From Burkholderia cenocepacia (lineage in GTDB: Bacteria; Pseudomonadota; Gammaproteobacteria; Burkholderiales; Burkholderiaceae), in assembly GCF_900446215.1 (NCBI RefSeq), contig NZ_UAQZ01000004.1:42715-106714 (forward strand): 64,000 nucleotides of DNA, given 5' to 3'. The notes under the pieces are model-generated. The model was given only the letters and a program-made list of their open reading frames with translations. It was not told the origin of the DNA and did not search any database. A program made the position numbers and the translations under genes. Of this stretch, positions 27,024 to 34,709 are shown one piece after another; position 1 is the first letter of the stretch, and every line of letters begins with the position of its first letter.

Positions 27024-28076
27024 ATGAACATCCGGTTTCTGGAAACCTTCGTCTGGCTCGCGAAGCTGGAAAACTTCCGGCTCACGGCCGAGAAACTGCA
27101 TACGACGCAGGCTGCCGTGTCGAGCCGCATCGCATCGCTCGAGGAAGCGTTCGACGTGCGCCTGTTCGACCGCAACACGCGCTCGGCCACGCTCACGCCG
27201 GCGGGCCGGCGCATGCTGGCCTACGCGGAGCGGATCGTGCGGCTCGATGGGGAAATGCGGCGCGACATCGACGCGGCCAGCGATGCGGGCCTGATCCGGA
27301 TCGGCGTGATCGAATCGATCGTGCACAGCTGGTTTCCCGCGCTGATGGCGCAACTGCGCGAGCGCTATCCGCGCCTCGACGTCGAGATCACGAGCGACAC
27401 GACGCTGCATCTGATTCGCCTGCTCAGCACCGACGGCGTCGACCTGATCCTGCAGACCGACCCGGTGCCGGGCCCGGACTTCACGAACCTGCCGCTGTGC
27501 GAATTCCCGGTGCGCTGGGCCGCGAGCCCGCGCCTCGGGCTCGGCGGCCAGCCGCTCGACGTCGCGCGGCTGGCCGGTTTTCCGATCATCAGCTTCTCGC
27601 GCCACTCGGGGCCGCACGCGACGATCGAGCGGCTGTTCGCGGCGGTCGAACGGCCGGCCAGCATCAACTGCATCACGTCGGTCGCGGCGATGATCCGCCT
27701 CGTCGCCGACGGCTTCGGCGTGGCCGCGCTGCCGCCGGCGATCATCGGGCGCGAGCTGCACGAAGGTACGCTCGAACTGCTCGACGTCGCGCCCGAATTC
27801 CCGCCGCTGCCGCTCGTCGCGACTTACCGCAGCCAAGGGCTGCCGGTCGCCGCGCGCATCGCGGAACTCGCGAGCGAAGTGGCGCGCGCGATGGCGGCTG
27901 CCGGAAATCTCGCGAAGCCGGCCGCCGCCGAGCGCGTCGACGCAACGCTCGTCGATGCAACGCCCGCGCGCAAGGCGACCACGACAAAGACGAACGCATC
28001 GACGACAACGAAGCGCACGACAAAAACCGCCCCGCCTGCCGCGCCCGCCGCAAAACGCCGCCCGCGCCGCTCATAA
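27024..28076 (+). CDS. LysR-family regulator with basic, histone H1-like tail
   Basis: This is a 350-aa LysR-type regulator. The HTH is at residues 1-60 (FLETFVWLAKLENFRLTAEKL, TTQAAVSSRIASLEEAF), followed by the effector-binding domain (LIRIGVIESIVHSWF to TYRSQGLPV). Typical LysR proteins end near residue 300. Here an extra 45-50 residues follow, made almost only of Ala, Thr, Lys, Pro and Arg (KATTTKTNASTTTKRTTKTA, ending KRRPRRS). This resembles the C-terminal domain of histone H1-like bacterial proteins and could bind DNA nonspecifically. It probably controls the downstream DUF4286/MFS/DUF2848 genes. Confidence 0.88.
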   Translation: MNIRFLETFVWLAKLENFRLTAEKLHTTQAAVSSRIASLEEAFDVRLFDRNTRSATLTPAGRRMLAYAERIVRLDGEMRRDIDAASDAGLIRIGVIESIVHSWFPALMAQLRERYPRLDVEITSDTTLHLIRLLSTDGVDLILQTDPVPGPDFTNLPLCEFPVRWAASPRLGLGGQPLDVARLAGFPIISFSRHSGPHATIERLFAAVERPASINCITSVAAMIRLVADGFGVAALPPAIIGRELHEGTLELLDVAPEFPPLPLVATYRSQGLPVAARIAELASEVARAMAAAGNLAKPAAAERVDATLVDATPARKATTTKTNASTTTKRTTKTAPPAAPAAKRRPRRS

Positions 28077-28176
28077 GAAAACCTGTTCACCGCGAATTTG
28101 TTTTCTTGTTGGACGGGCGCGACCCGTCTTCGGGACACTGCAGTTCCTGCCCCACCGCGTCACGAGGAACCCCGCA

Positions 28177-28821
28177 ATGACCCGCCTTTCCCTTCCGCAC
28201 GGCCAGCTTTGCGTCTGGACGGATATCGACCCCGCGCACGAAGCCGATTTCAACGCGTGGTACGACCGCGAGCACATGCAGGAGCGTGTCGCGATTCCCG
28301 GCTTCACGCATGCGCGACGGTTTCGTGCGACCGACGGCGGCCCGCGCCGATACCTCGCGCTGTACGTGACGGACGCGCTCGACGTGTTCCGCGGCGATGC
28401 GTACCGCCGCGCGTTCACGCAGCAGACCGCGTGGTCGCTCGCGAACTTCGAGCGCATGACGGGTACGCAGCGGCGCGTCGGCGAGCTGACGATCGAGGCC
28501 GGTGACGGTGAAGGCGCGCATCTCGCGCTGTTCGTGCTGCCCCCCGATCGCATCGACGTGCCGCACCTGCGCGCGCGCTTCGACGCCGCGCTGCAGGAAC
28601 CCGGCATCCATGCCGCACGGCTTTTCCGCACGTCACCGGACCTGTCCGCACCGCTCGGCGCCGCCGCCGCCCGCCCGGCCGCCGATGCGCTGGTGCTGAT
28701 CGAAGGCAGCGACGCAACGGCCACGCACCGCGTCGCCGCCACGCTCGCCGGACACGACGACGTGCGCACCTTCGACCTGCTGTGGCGCGCCGCCGCGACC
28801 GCTGCCGCCCTGCCTGCCTGA
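28177..28821 (+). CDS. DUF4286-family protein
   Basis: This 214-aa protein begins GQLCVWTDIDPAHEADFNAWYDREHMQERV, the hallmark of the DUF4286 family, with a dimeric alpha/beta-barrel-like fold. A second similar half (HLALFVLPPDR, RFDAALQEPGIHAARLF) suggests an internal duplication. GAGGA lies upstream of the start. It precedes an MHS-type transporter, and such proteins recur in small catabolic operons; the activity is unknown to me. Confidence 0.75.
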   Translation: MTRLSLPHGQLCVWTDIDPAHEADFNAWYDREHMQERVAIPGFTHARRFRATDGGPRRYLALYVTDALDVFRGDAYRRAFTQQTAWSLANFERMTGTQRRVGELTIEAGDGEGAHLALFVLPPDRIDVPHLRARFDAALQEPGIHAARLFRTSPDLSAPLGAAAARPAADALVLIEGSDATATHRVAATLAGHDDVRTFDLLWRAAATAAALPA

Positions 28822-28889
28822 ACGCTCGACGCCGCCGCCCACGCCGGCCCGCGCTTCATCCCGTCATCCGTCACGACCTGCCCGATACC

Positions 28890-30197
28890 ATGAGCACTCT
28901 CGTCCAGCCCGCCGCCCACGCGCCCCGCCGTGTCCGCAACAGCCGACTCGCGACCGCGAGCATGATCGGCACGTCGCTCGAGTGGTACGACTTCACGATC
29001 TACAACACGCTCGCCGCGCTCGTTTTCAACCATCTGTTCTTCCCGTCGGTCGATCCGCTGGCCGGCACGATCCTCGCGTTCTCGACCTATGCGGTCGGCT
29101 ACGTGTCGCGCCCGCTCGGCGGCTTCGTATTCGGCAACCTCGGCGACCGCATCGGCCGCCGCGCGGTGCTGATGCTCACGCTCGTGCTGATGGGCGTGAC
29201 GACCGCGCTGATGGGCGCGCTGCCGACCTACGCGCAGGCCGGCATCCTGAGCCCGATCCTGCTCGTCGCGCTGCGCTTCGTGCAGGGCGTCGCGCTCGGC
29301 GGCGAATGGGCCGGCGCGGTATTGCTGTCGGTCGAGCACGGCGACCAGAAACGGCGCGGGCTGTCCGCGTCGTGGACGCAGATCGGCCCGTCGTTCGGCA
29401 CGCTGCTCGGCACCGGCTGCATCGCGCTCGTCACGCTGTCGACCACGTCCGACACCTTCCTGTCGTGGGGCTGGCGCGTACCGTTCGCGGCCAGCGCGCT
29501 GCTCGTCGTGTTCGGCTTCTGGCTGCGGCGCGGCGTCGACGAAACGCCGCAGTTCGAGCAGCTCGCCGAATCGCATGCGACCGCCGACGTGCCTGTCGCC
29601 GACGTGCTGAAGTACCACTGGAAGCGCCTGCTGATCGCGGGCGGCTCGCGCATCGGTTCGGACGTGCTGTATGCGCTGATCGTCGTGTTCACGCTCACCT
29701 ATGTGACGACCGTGCTGCACCTGTCGCGCCCGGTCGCGCTGACGGCCGTGATGATCGGCACGGCCTGCAATGCGCTCGCGGTGCCGTTCTTCGGCGCGTT
29801 GTCGGACCGCTTCGGCCGCCGGCCCGTGTATCTCGCCGGCGCGCTCGCCGGCATCGTGTGGGCGTTCGTGTTCTTCGCGCTGCTCGATTCCGCGCGCCCC
29901 GCGGCGATCGTCGCGGCCGTCGCGATCGGCCTCGTGATCCATGCGGTGATGTACGGCCCGCAGGGCGCGTTCGTGACCGAACAGTTCCCGACGCGCGTGC
30001 GCTACGCGGGCTCGTCGCTCGCGTACACGCTCGCCGGCATCGTCGGCGGCGGCTTCGCGCCGCTCGTGATCGCCGCGCTGTTCCGGCAGACGGGCACGAC
30101 GACGGCCGTGTCGCTGTACGTCACCGCCGCGCTCGTCGTCACGTCGATCGCGCTCGTCGCCGCGCGCGAGACCGCGCACCGGCCGCTCGACGACTGA
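28890..30197 (+). CDS. MFS transporter, metabolite:H+ symporter (MHS) type
   Basis: This is a 435-aa inner-membrane proton symporter with 12 hydrophobic segments. The family start SMIGTSLEWYDFTIYN and the loop GDRIGRRAVLMLTL, the RxxxG motif region and GALSDRFGRRPVYL are visible. MHS transporters import dicarboxylates, shikimate, proline or aromatic acids. The neighbours (DUF4286 before and DUF2848 after) suggest uptake of a carboxylic acid that the operon degrades. Confidence 0.9.
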   Translation: MSTLVQPAAHAPRRVRNSRLATASMIGTSLEWYDFTIYNTLAALVFNHLFFPSVDPLAGTILAFSTYAVGYVSRPLGGFVFGNLGDRIGRRAVLMLTLVLMGVTTALMGALPTYAQAGILSPILLVALRFVQGVALGGEWAGAVLLSVEHGDQKRRGLSASWTQIGPSFGTLLGTGCIALVTLSTTSDTFLSWGWRVPFAASALLVVFGFWLRRGVDETPQFEQLAESHATADVPVADVLKYHWKRLLIAGGSRIGSDVLYALIVVFTLTYVTTVLHLSRPVALTAVMIGTACNALAVPFFGALSDRFGRRPVYLAGALAGIVWAFVFFALLDSARPAAIVAAVAIGLVIHAVMYGPQGAFVTEQFPTRVRYAGSSLAYTLAGIVGGGFAPLVIAALFRQTGTTTAVSLYVTAALVVTSIALVAARETAHRPLDD

Positions 30198-30245
30198 GCG
30201 CCGCCACCCGCCGACCATTCCTTCGCACTTCAAACGGATAGCCGC

Positions 30246-30947
30246 ATGCCAACCCTGTCGTTCAACGTGATTTCCCTGCAACGCGCGCCGGCCGCCGTCG
30301 ACGTCGACGTCGAACGGGTCGTGATCGCCGGCTGGGCCGGCCGCGACCCGGCCGCGATCCAGGCGCACATCGACGAACTCGCGGCGCTCGGCGTCGCGCC
30401 GCCGTCGACCACGCCGTGCTTCTATCGCGTGTCGTCCGCGCTGCTCACGCAGGCGCCGTCGATCGGCGTGCTCGGCGCGCGCTCGGGCGGCGAGATCGAA
30501 TGCGTGCTGGTCGACAGCCCGGCCGGCACGCTGGTCACGGTCGGCTCCGATCACACGGATCGCGAAGTCGAAGCATACGGCGTCGCCGTGTCGAAGCAGG
30601 TGTGTGCGAAGCCGCTCGGCCGTGACGCGTGGCGTTATGCGGATGTCGCCGATCACTGGGATGCGCTCGAGATGCGTTCGTGGCTGATTGCGCGCGATGG
30701 CGAACGGGTGGCGTACCAGCACGGCGCGGTCAGCGGCCTGCTCGCGCCCGACGTGCTGTGGCAGCGTTTCGACGACCGCCGCACGATGCCCGCGCGCTGC
30801 GCGATGTATGGCGGGACCGTCGCCGTGCACGGCGCGATCGCGGCGATGGACGACGGCGACGCATTCGAGATGGAGCTGCACGATCCGGTGCTCGGGCGCA
30901 GTCTCACGCATCGCTATGCGGTCGAGGTGTTGCCGGTCGTGGCTTGA
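30246..30947 (+). CDS. DUF2848-family protein
   Basis: This 233-aa protein matches DUF2848 in the blocks VVIAGWAGRD, AHIDELAALGV, FYRVSSALLTQ and VGSDHTDREVEAYGVAVSKQVC. The family is related to fumarylacetoacetate-hydrolase-like folds by general layout (mixed beta, acidic residues), and a C-C bond hydrolase or decarboxylase role is possible. It is the last gene of the MFS operon, 48 bases after the transporter stop. Confidence 0.8.
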   Translation: MPTLSFNVISLQRAPAAVDVDVERVVIAGWAGRDPAAIQAHIDELAALGVAPPSTTPCFYRVSSALLTQAPSIGVLGARSGGEIECVLVDSPAGTLVTVGSDHTDREVEAYGVAVSKQVCAKPLGRDAWRYADVADHWDALEMRSWLIARDGERVAYQHGAVSGLLAPDVLWQRFDDRRTMPARCAMYGGTVAVHGAIAAMDDGDAFEMELHDPVLGRSLTHRYAVEVLPVVA

Positions 30948-31005
30948 CGGGAACGGGAAACTGCACGGCATACGGAGGCGGCGGCGTTCAGTCGCCGTGC
31001 CAGCC

Positions 31006-31149
31006 CTACCGGTACAGCTGAAAGCAGTGATAGTCCGGAAAGTTGAACTGCGAGTTGTCGCAATACAGCACGCCGGCCAGATCCGTACACCCGCTCAATG
31101 CGAACATGATTGCGCCCGCAACCGACGCTTTCCATCCGAAATGCACCAT
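31006..31149 (-). CDS. Small predicted lipoprotein, 47 residues
   Basis: This small leftward gene lies in the gap after the DUF2848 gene. The product starts MVHFGWKASVAGAIMFALSG, giving a positively charged n-region, a hydrophobic core and the lipobox ALSGC. Cleavage and lipidation at Cys21 are predicted. The 27-residue mature part holds two more Cys (LYC, YHC) and ends FQLYR. A GGGGG lies about 5 bases before the ATG. No family is recognised. The lipobox and clean reading frame are good evidence for a real gene. Confidence 0.65.
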   Translation of the reverse strand: MVHFGWKASVAGAIMFALSGCTDLAGVLYCDNSQFNFPDYHCFQLYR

Positions 31150-31297
31150 CTCGCCCCCGTTTTCGCCCTATCGGTGTTGACCGACATGATGCGCATCGGA
31201 CGCACGCGGGTATGTGGAGAATTGTGGTCCGGGGGCTTCATCGGTTCGCCGTGATGCGTTTCCATGCCCGGGCGCTGCCCGTGCTACCCACCGTTGC

Positions 31298-32275
31298 TCA
31301 CCCGAGACACCCGAGCCCCGCCAGCGTCGCCTCCACCGCCGTATCGAGCGGCGTCACCGGCTCGCGGCCGAGCACCGCGGTCACGCGCGCGTTGTCCATC
31401 CGGATCGGTTCGCGCCACAGGTAACGCATCTCGAGCAATTCGCGCAGTGTCGTGACGAACGGCGCGGCCGCCCACACGAGCCACCACGGGAAATCGCGCA
31501 GCGCCGGCCGCATGCCGTGCCGCTGCGCGACGCGTTGCACGGCCTGCGCCATCTGCAGGCCGTCTTCATCCCAATGCCCGCCCAGATGAAAGCGCGCGAA
31601 CGGCTCCAGCATCTCGCGCCGCTCGATCAGCTCGACCATCACGCGCGCCACGTCCGGCACATACGACCATTGATGGCCGACGCCGCGGCCCGGCACGCTG
31701 ATGGCCGCGACGGGCCGCCCCGGCTTGATCAGCCCCTGCGAAAACCAGCTGTTGCCGAGCTGCGGCCCGAAAAAATCGCCGGCGCGCACGACGATCGCCC
31801 GCACGCCGTGCACACTGGCGTCCTGCAGCCGCCGCTCCAGTTCGACGCGGATCGCGCCCTTGCGGGTCGCCGGATGCTGCGGCGCGTCTTCCCGCAGCAC
31901 CGGAAACGCATCGGCGCCGAAGTTGTAGACCGTGCCCGGCAGCACGACGGTCGCCTGCGCGGCCCGGGCCGCCGCGATCGTGTTGTCGATCATCGGCAGC
32001 ACCTGCGTGGCCCAGTTCCGGTATCCGGGCGGGTTCACCGCATGCACGATCACGCCGCAGCCGCGTGCGGCGCGCACCACCGCGTCGCGATCCAGCGCGT
32101 CGCCGCGCACCCAGCCAATGCCGTCGCGCTCCGCGATTTCGGCATCGAGCCCGCGCTTGAGCGCGCGCACCTGCCAGCCCGCATCGCGCAACTGCCGCGC
32201 GACTTCCCCGCCAATCCCGCCGCTCGCGCCGAGCACGAGTGCCAGTCGTTGCGTCCCGCCTGCGTCCGTCGTCAT
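31298..32275 (-). CDS. NAD-dependent epimerase/dehydratase (extended SDR)
   Basis: This is a 325-aa Rossmann-fold protein. The N-terminal nucleotide motif is GASGGIGGEVARQL. Sequence such as VIHAVNPPGYRNWATQVLPM, GTVYNFG and RAGDFFGP is typical of extended SDRs, and the catalytic YxxxK is not evident, so it may bind nucleotide without classical catalysis. It is divergent from a LysR gene 99 bases away that probably controls it. Confidence 0.85.
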   Translation of the reverse strand: MTTDAGGTQRLALVLGASGGIGGEVARQLRDAGWQVRALKRGLDAEIAERDGIGWVRGDALDRDAVVRAARGCGVIVHAVNPPGYRNWATQVLPMIDNTIAAARAAQATVVLPGTVYNFGADAFPVLREDAPQHPATRKGAIRVELERRLQDASVHGVRAIVVRAGDFFGPQLGNSWFSQGLIKPGRPVAAISVPGRGVGHQWSYVPDVARVMVELIERREMLEPFARFHLGGHWDEDGLQMAQAVQRVAQRHGMRPALRDFPWWLVWAAAPFVTTLRELLEMRYLWREPIRMDNARVTAVLGREPVTPLDTAVEATLAGLGCLG

Positions 32276-32362
32276 TGCCGCCCTCCTTGAATGGAACCGT
32301 CACGACACGCATTCTGGCGCGCCGATCACCATCAAGGAATTGCTGAACCCAGCAGATCAGCT

Positions 32363-32376
32363 ATACATTTATGTAT
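32363..32376. promoter_or_regulatory. Inverted repeat over a LysR start codon
   Basis: ATACAT, two T, then ATGTAT is a perfect short dyad that overlaps the ATG at 32375-32377. It lies in the divergent gap of the epimerase/LysR pair. A regulator bound here could block translation or transcription of the LysR gene. The repeat is short, so chance is possible. Confidence 0.4.
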
Positions 32377-33277
32377 GACCACCGATCTGAACTGGGAACG
32401 CTACCGCACCTTCCTCGCGGTGCTGACGGAAGGCTCGCTGTCCGGCGCAGCACGGGCCCTCGGCATCACCCAGCCGACGGCCGGCCGCCATGTCGCGGCG
32501 CTCGAGGCCGCATTCGGCCAGACGCTGTTCACGCGCTCGCCGTCGGGCCTGCTGCCGACCGAAGCCGCGCTCGCGCTGCGCGGCCATGCGGAGGCGTTGC
32601 GCAGCGCGGCGGCCGCGTTCGAGCGCGCGGCGGCCAGCCACGGCGCCGGCGTGCGCGGCATCGTGCGGATCTCGGCCAGCGACGTGATCGCCGTCGAGGT
32701 GCTGCCGCCGATGCTCGCGCAATTGCGGCGCGACCATCCGGGGCTCGTGATCGAACTGGTGCCGACCGACCGCGTCCAGGACGTGCTCAAGCGCGAGGCC
32801 GACATCGCGGTCCGGATGGCGCCGCCTGCGCAGGACGCGCTCGTCGCGCGGCGCGTCGGCGCAATCGAGGTCGGGCTGTATGCGCGCGACGATTACCTGG
32901 CGCACCACGGCGCGCCGGCGACAACCGACGCGCTCGCGCATCACGCGCTGATCGGCTTCGATACGGTCACGCCGTTCATCCGCTCGGCGGGGCGCGGCAT
33001 GCCGCTGTGGAAACGCGACGCGTTCGCGCTGCGCACCGACAGCAACCTCGCGCAACTCGCGATGATCCGCGCCGGCTACGGGATCGGCTTCTGCCAGACG
33101 GCGCTCGCGAAACGCGACGCGCGACTCGTGCGCGTGCTGCCGAACGGGCCCGCGATTCGGCTGGAAACCTGGGTCGTGATGCATGAGGACTTGCGGGCGA
33201 GCCCGCGCTGTCGGGCCGTGTTCGATGCGCTGGCCAACGGGCTGCGTGCGTATGCGGACGGCGAAGGCGCCGAGTAG
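32375..33277 (+). CDS. LysR-family regulator
   Basis: This is a 300-aa LysR regulator with the HTH (YRTFLAVLTEGSLSGAARALGITQPTAGRHVAALEAAFG) and a periplasmic-binding-like effector domain (GIVRISASDVIAVEVLPP). It is divergent from the epimerase gene. A dyad overlaps its start codon. The effector is unknown. Confidence 0.9.
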   Translation: MTTDLNWERYRTFLAVLTEGSLSGAARALGITQPTAGRHVAALEAAFGQTLFTRSPSGLLPTEAALALRGHAEALRSAAAAFERAAASHGAGVRGIVRISASDVIAVEVLPPMLAQLRRDHPGLVIELVPTDRVQDVLKREADIAVRMAPPAQDALVARRVGAIEVGLYARDDYLAHHGAPATTDALAHHALIGFDTVTPFIRSAGRGMPLWKRDAFALRTDSNLAQLAMIRAGYGIGFCQTALAKRDARLVRVLPNGPAIRLETWVVMHEDLRASPRCRAVFDALANGLRAYADGEGAE

Positions 33278-33307
33278 AAAGCGGCGTGCGTGAATCCGCG
33301 GGCCGCG

Positions 33308-33631
33308 CTATTCGTAGATTTTGCCGGCGAACAGGATGTCCGCGATGCGCCGCCACGGGTTGTCGGGCACATCGTAGAAACGCAGCCCTTCTTCGGACGC
33401 CTCCGCCCAGTCGATCATCGCTTCCAGGTACTCGCCGATCGACCGGTTTTCCCAGCCGAGCGCCGCGCGGGCGTACGGCGACAGCGGCGCGTCGGCCTCG
33501 AGTTGCCGCTCCGTGTGCCAGTCATGGCCGAGCACGCGCAGGAAGTGGATCAGCGTACGCTCGTCGACCACGCGCTCCAGCGCGTGCTGCAGCTTCGCGG
33601 CCATCTGGTTCTTCAGTTCGTCGTCGTTCAT
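33308..33631 (-). CDS. Hypothetical protein, 107 aa, DUF7660-like
   Basis: This small acidic protein has the pattern seen in DUF7660-type proteins: IGEYLEAMIDWAEAS, then NPWRRIADILFAGKIYE at the C-terminus. It has no signal or membrane segment. Related proteins are sometimes immunity-like, but no toxin gene lies nearby. It is convergent with the LysR gene upstream and followed by another LysR gene. Confidence 0.6.
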   Translation of the reverse strand: MNDDELKNQMAAKLQHALERVVDERTLIHFLRVLGHDWHTERQLEADAPLSPYARAALGWENRSIGEYLEAMIDWAEASEEGLRFYDVPDNPWRRIADILFAGKIYE

Positions 33632-33691
33632 GCCTGTGGCCCCCTGGCGCGCCGCTTGGCGACGCGCCGCCGCATGTCGCGCGGCATGGTT

Positions 33692-34564
33692 TTACATCAG
33701 CAGTTGACGCGACAGCACCTCGCGCGCCTGGGTGACGGTCTCGCGTTCGCCCGGCAGCGGCGGCGTCAGAGAAAACACCGCGTCGGGCAGCGGCGGCAGC
33801 CGGTATTTCGTGCCGAGCCGCATCAGGCCGTCGCCGATCGCCGACGCACACAGGCAACCGACCCCGAGCCCCGCCGCGAGCATCGACTGCAACCCGGCGA
33901 CGCCCGACGCGCTATGCACGAGCACGTACGGCGTGTGCTGCTCGTCGAGCGAGCGCACCGCGACCTGATGCATCATGCAGTCGTCCGGCAGCAGCACCAG
34001 CGGCAGCGGCTCCGACAACTGCTCGGCGAGCTTGGGCGACGCGACCCACGACAGCGGTTCGCGCCGCAGCACCCAGCGCGTGTCGGCCGACGCCGGCCGG
34101 AACGGCCCGCTCGACATGTTCATCACGACGCCGAGATCGATCTGCCCGCGTGCGTGCGCCGCCTCGATCTCCACGCTCTTCATCGCGCTCACGTGCAGGC
34201 TCAGTTGCGGATAGCACTCGCGCAGCCGCGCCAGCATGCCGGCCACTTCATTCGTCCGGTAATAGTCGGTGATCGCGACGCGCAGCTCGCCCTTGATCGC
34301 CTGTCCGCGCAGCTCGTCGAACGCGGCCTCGTTCAGCGCGACGATGCGCCGCGCGTGCTGCAGCAGCCGCGAGCCGGCGGGCGTCGGTTCGACGCCGCGC
34401 TTGCTGCGCACGAACAGCGGTACACCGGCGCGCGATTCGAGCTTGCGCACCTGCTCGCTGACCGTCGATTGCGACAGATGCAGCAGCGGCGCGGCGGCCG
34501 TCAGGCTGCCGGCGTCCGCGACCGCCGCGAACGTGCGCAACTGGTCCAGATCGAAACCGCGCAT
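33692..34564 (-). CDS. LysR-family regulator (NhaR/IlvY-like fold)
   Basis: This is a 290-aa LysR regulator with the HTH (LRTFAAVADAGSLTAAAPLLHLSQSTVSEQVRKLES) and an effector domain (ELRVAITDYYRTNEVAGML). AAGGA 6-7 bases before the ATG at 34564 favours it over the ATG at 34570. The gene is divergent from the DHA2 MFS transporter, and a perfect 8-bp dyad lies between them, so it is the likely regulator of that exporter. Confidence 0.88.
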   Translation of the reverse strand: MRGFDLDQLRTFAAVADAGSLTAAAPLLHLSQSTVSEQVRKLESRAGVPLFVRSKRGVEPTPAGSRLLQHARRIVALNEAAFDELRGQAIKGELRVAITDYYRTNEVAGMLARLRECYPQLSLHVSAMKSVEIEAAHARGQIDLGVVMNMSSGPFRPASADTRWVLRREPLSWVASPKLAEQLSEPLPLVLLPDDCMMHQVAVRSLDEQHTPYVLVHSASGVAGLQSMLAAGLGVGCLCASAIGDGLMRLGTKYRLPPLPDAVFSLTPPLPGERETVTQAREVLSRQLLM

Positions 34565-34575
34565 CGTCATTCCTT

Positions 34576-34598
34576 ATCCATCGATTAACCCGATGGAT
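34576..34598. promoter_or_regulatory. Dyad between LysR and MFS genes
   Basis: ATCCATCG and CGATGGAT form a perfect 8-bp inverted repeat separated by 7 bases. It lies 12 bases upstream of the LysR start and about 110 bases upstream of the DHA2 start. The layout (T-N11-A inside an interrupted dyad) fits a LysR box. Confidence 0.6.
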
Positions 34599-34709
34599 GC
34601 TACCACTCTTTCCCGCTTTTCCGAAACATGAGCGATCCCCAGAATACGGGGTCAACGGCCTGCATCCGTCGATCGTCTATCGGGCCCTCATTTTTTGGAT
34701 CCTGCTTTC

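Noticed and set aside
28071..30971. A leftward 966-codon frame opposite the DUF4286/MFS/DUF2848 genes
   Set aside because: Shadow frame; the rightward genes have clear families, starts and spacing.
30914..31135. 73-codon leftward frame overlapping the small lipoprotein
   Set aside because: It is in another frame and lacks signal or domain; the 47-residue lipoprotein frame is better supported.
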